Part shown: piece by piece, positions 33,779 to 35,064 of the stretch
How positions within the stretch are numbered: the first letter of the stretch is position 1
How the letters are laid out: each line of letters opens with the position of its first letter
Source: Clostridiales bacterium
Lineage (GTDB): Bacteria; Bacillota; Clostridia; Christensenellales; Aristaeellaceae
Assembly (NCBI GenBank): GCA_004556545.1
Contig: SFGO01000018.1
Span: 1-35,064, forward strand
Length of the DNA: 35,064 bases
Reading direction: 5' to 3'
Notes under the pieces: generated by a model
Database searches by the model: none
What the model was told of the DNA's origin: nothing
Seen by the model: the letters and a program-made list of their open reading frames with translations, nothing else
Made by a program: the position numbers and the translations under genes

Positions 33779-33916
33779 TTGCCCGGAAAGCCCTTGCGCC
33801 GCAGGGCGCTTTCATTTTGTCGGGCGCATGGGAAGCGCTTTCCCCCTGTGCTTTGGGTTCAACAGGAGATTGGCGATTGAAAATGCCGTTTGTGCCTCAA
33901 AAATGGCGTCCGTCCC

Positions 33917-33946
33917 TTGAAAATCGGGGAGGGGATAAGGTATAAT
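33917..33946 (+). promoter_or_regulatory. Promoter and leader hairpin of the repeat-protein gene
   Basis: TTGAAA (33917-33922), 18 bases, TATAAT (33941-33946). The leader then holds a hairpin ACCGGC-CGCGCA-GCCGGT (33966-33983) just before the AAAAGGAGG ribosome site. Between the tRNA terminator and this promoter (33779-33916) I see no gene. Confidence 0.8.
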
Positions 33947-34009
33947 GAGGCAACGCGCATCATGAACCGGCCGCGCAGCCGGTCGGCGCATCAAAAGGAG
34001 GAAAAAACC

Positions 34010-35064
34010 ATGAAGAAATGGATGGCGCTGCTGCTTTGCTGCTTTGCTGCCTGCTGCCTGCTGTGCCTGTTCGTCGCGGGGGCGATGGCGGAGGAGACTG
34101 TGACGTTGAGCCTGGATGGAGAGAACGAGATCAACATTTATCCAAACGGCTATCAGGAAAAGAATAAAGGATTTGTTTCGTATAAGGGGCCGTATATCAT
34201 CACAGGAACAAGCAGAAATGTGGATACCTGTTTGGATTTCTATTCGATTCCTTACAATGCATGGTGGGCTACACAACCTGTGACGTACACAGTGACATTC
34301 AAGGATGTAGATATCAGCGCAAGAGAATGGGCTACGGCTATACGATTTGGATACAGCGAAGGTGCCGGAGCAAAAGATATCACCCTGAATCTGATCAACA
34401 TCGGAAACAGCCGTGTTGCGCCATATCGTAATCACTCGGTGTTTTCCAATCAGTTTTCCAATAAGAATAGAAAAGTTACGGTAAATATTCACAATACGTC
34501 TAATTCTTCCTTAGAATTGGCTGGTTCGGTGAAGAGATATGATGATCAATCTGAATGGGGTGTGGCAGGAACGAATGTAACCGTCTGCATCGGCACTAAA
34601 ATAATAGATAATAGTAATACTGAAGTGAAATATACACAAACTGCTTCGCAATGCGAGTTGGGATCTGTGCACCCCGCTCGTCCGGAGACCTGCAATACTC
34701 AGGGGAACGTATTGTATTGGCAGTGCAGTATTTGTAAGACATATGCTATTCTTGACAATCGAGTAGTGAAGAGTGTGTTGCCAGAAGCGGTGTTGATTCC
34801 CGCGCAGCATGCCCTGACAAAGGTAGAGGCCAAGGATCCGACCTGCACAGAAAACGGCAACATCGAATACTACCGCTGCACCCGCGATGGCTGCGGCAAG
34901 CTGTTCTCCGACGCGGACGGAAAGATCGAAACGACGCTGAGCGCCGTGACCCTTCCCGCGTGGCTGCATGCCCTGACAAAGGTAGAGGCCAAGGATCCGA
35001 CCTGCACAGCGGACGGCAACATCGAATACTACCGCTGCACCCGCAATGGCTGCGGCAAGCTGTT
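34010..35064 (+). CDS. Secreted protein with Cys-containing tandem repeats (cut by right edge)
   Basis: Open from the ATG at 34010 (AAAAGGAGG eight bases upstream) to the window end, at least 351 residues. A signal peptide with a Leu/Cys/Ala-rich core ends at about residue 28 (GAMAEE). Residues ~29-215 are a beta-rich region with no family I recognise (TVTFKDVDISAREWATAIRFG, NIGNSRVAPY), coded with many AT-rich codons unlike the neighbours. From ~218 come Cys-pair segments (PETCNTQGNVLYWQCSICK), then 53-residue repeats beginning HALTKVEAKDPTCT and containing YYRCTRDGCGKLFSD. Such Cys-rich repeats occur in large surface proteins of gut clostridia; the four Cys per unit may bind zinc or form disulfides. 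The C-terminal anchor lies outside the window. Confidence 0.85.
   Translation, partial: MKKWMALLLCCFAACCLLCLFVAGAMAEETVTLSLDGENEINIYPNGYQEKNKGFVSYKGPYIITGTSRNVDTCLDFYSIPYNAWWATQPVTYTVTFKDVDISAREWATAIRFGYSEGAGAKDITLNLINIGNSRVAPYRNHSVFSNQFSNKNRKVTVNIHNTSNSSLELAGSVKRYDDQSEWGVAGTNVTVCIGTKIIDNSNTEVKYTQTASQCELGSVHPARPETCNTQGNVLYWQCSICKTYAILDNRVVKSVLPEAVLIPAQHALTKVEAKDPTCTENGNIEYYRCTRDGCGKLFSDADGKIETTLSAVTLPAWLHALTKVEAKDPTCTADGNIEYYRCTRNGCGKL
34808..35064 (+). repeat. 159-bp in-frame tandem repeat in the secreted protein gene
   Basis: The first copy is 34808-34966 and the second begins at 34967 and continues past the edge. The 98 bases visible in both copies differ at only four positions (a three-base change cluster and one G-to-A), so the unit has been recently duplicated or homogenised. 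Period 159 bases = 53 codons. Confidence 0.9.

Overview
This is a GC-rich chromosomal window from a member of the Bacillota, most likely a gut-type Clostridia lineage. The evidence is strong AGGAGG ribosome sites, RNase J, HelD, CdaR-type and TM1266-type regulators, a tRNA-Asn T-box before asnB, and a secreted protein with Cys-containing repeats of the kind seen in intestinal clostridia. I cannot fix the genus. Most of the window is core chromosome. Only the first ~600 bases (a mobile-element-type ADP-ribosyltransferase fragment) and the last ~900 bases (a repetitive surface protein with an AT-richer segment) look accessory.

Layout: 1-700 holds the fragment and a bidirectional terminator. 713-2437 (minus) is a GNAT acetyltransferase followed by a secreted SH3/VanW protein, from one good promoter. 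2438-2815 is a gene-free stretch with five hairpins between two identical 24-base direct repeats. 2816-6253 (minus) holds a CmpB-like membrane protein, ribonuclease J and an RseC-like membrane protein. 6303-13855 (plus) is rpoB-rpoC under its own perfect consensus promoter, without the usual ribosomal-protein neighbours. 14070-17670 (minus) holds a secreted PepSY-like protein, a coiled-coil membrane protein and uvrB. 17911-21685 (plus) holds murA, a CdaR/PucR-like regulator and an S41 C-terminal protease lipoprotein.

21800-24602 (plus) is a leader with an attenuator-like layout (promoter, eight-codon leader ORF, terminator), followed by a TM1266-family protein and a complete substrate-binding protein/permease/ATPase importer. 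24628-26573 is a promoter, a T-box with AAC (Asn) specifier, and asnB. 26644-29630 (minus) is helD translationally coupled to a nucleotidyltransferase. 30030-33439 (plus) is an Eis-like acetyltransferase, a PIG-L family protein and a NagZ-like family 3 glycosidase, possibly an amino-sugar or cell-wall module. 33660-33736 is tRNA-Pro(GGG) with its own promoter and terminator. 34010 to the right edge is the start of the repetitive secreted protein.

The genes fall into three themes: the transcription and RNA machinery (rpoBC, helD, rnj), envelope building and remodelling (murA, VanW protein, S41 protease, NagZ, PIG-L), and nutrient-regulated units with RNA leaders (asnB T-box, TM1266/ABC attenuator). 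The best candidates for something undescribed are the 21800-21967 leader controlling the TM1266-ABC operon, the rpoB leader with a seven-codon ORF plus the acidic RpoB tail, and the hairpin cluster at 2590-2797.
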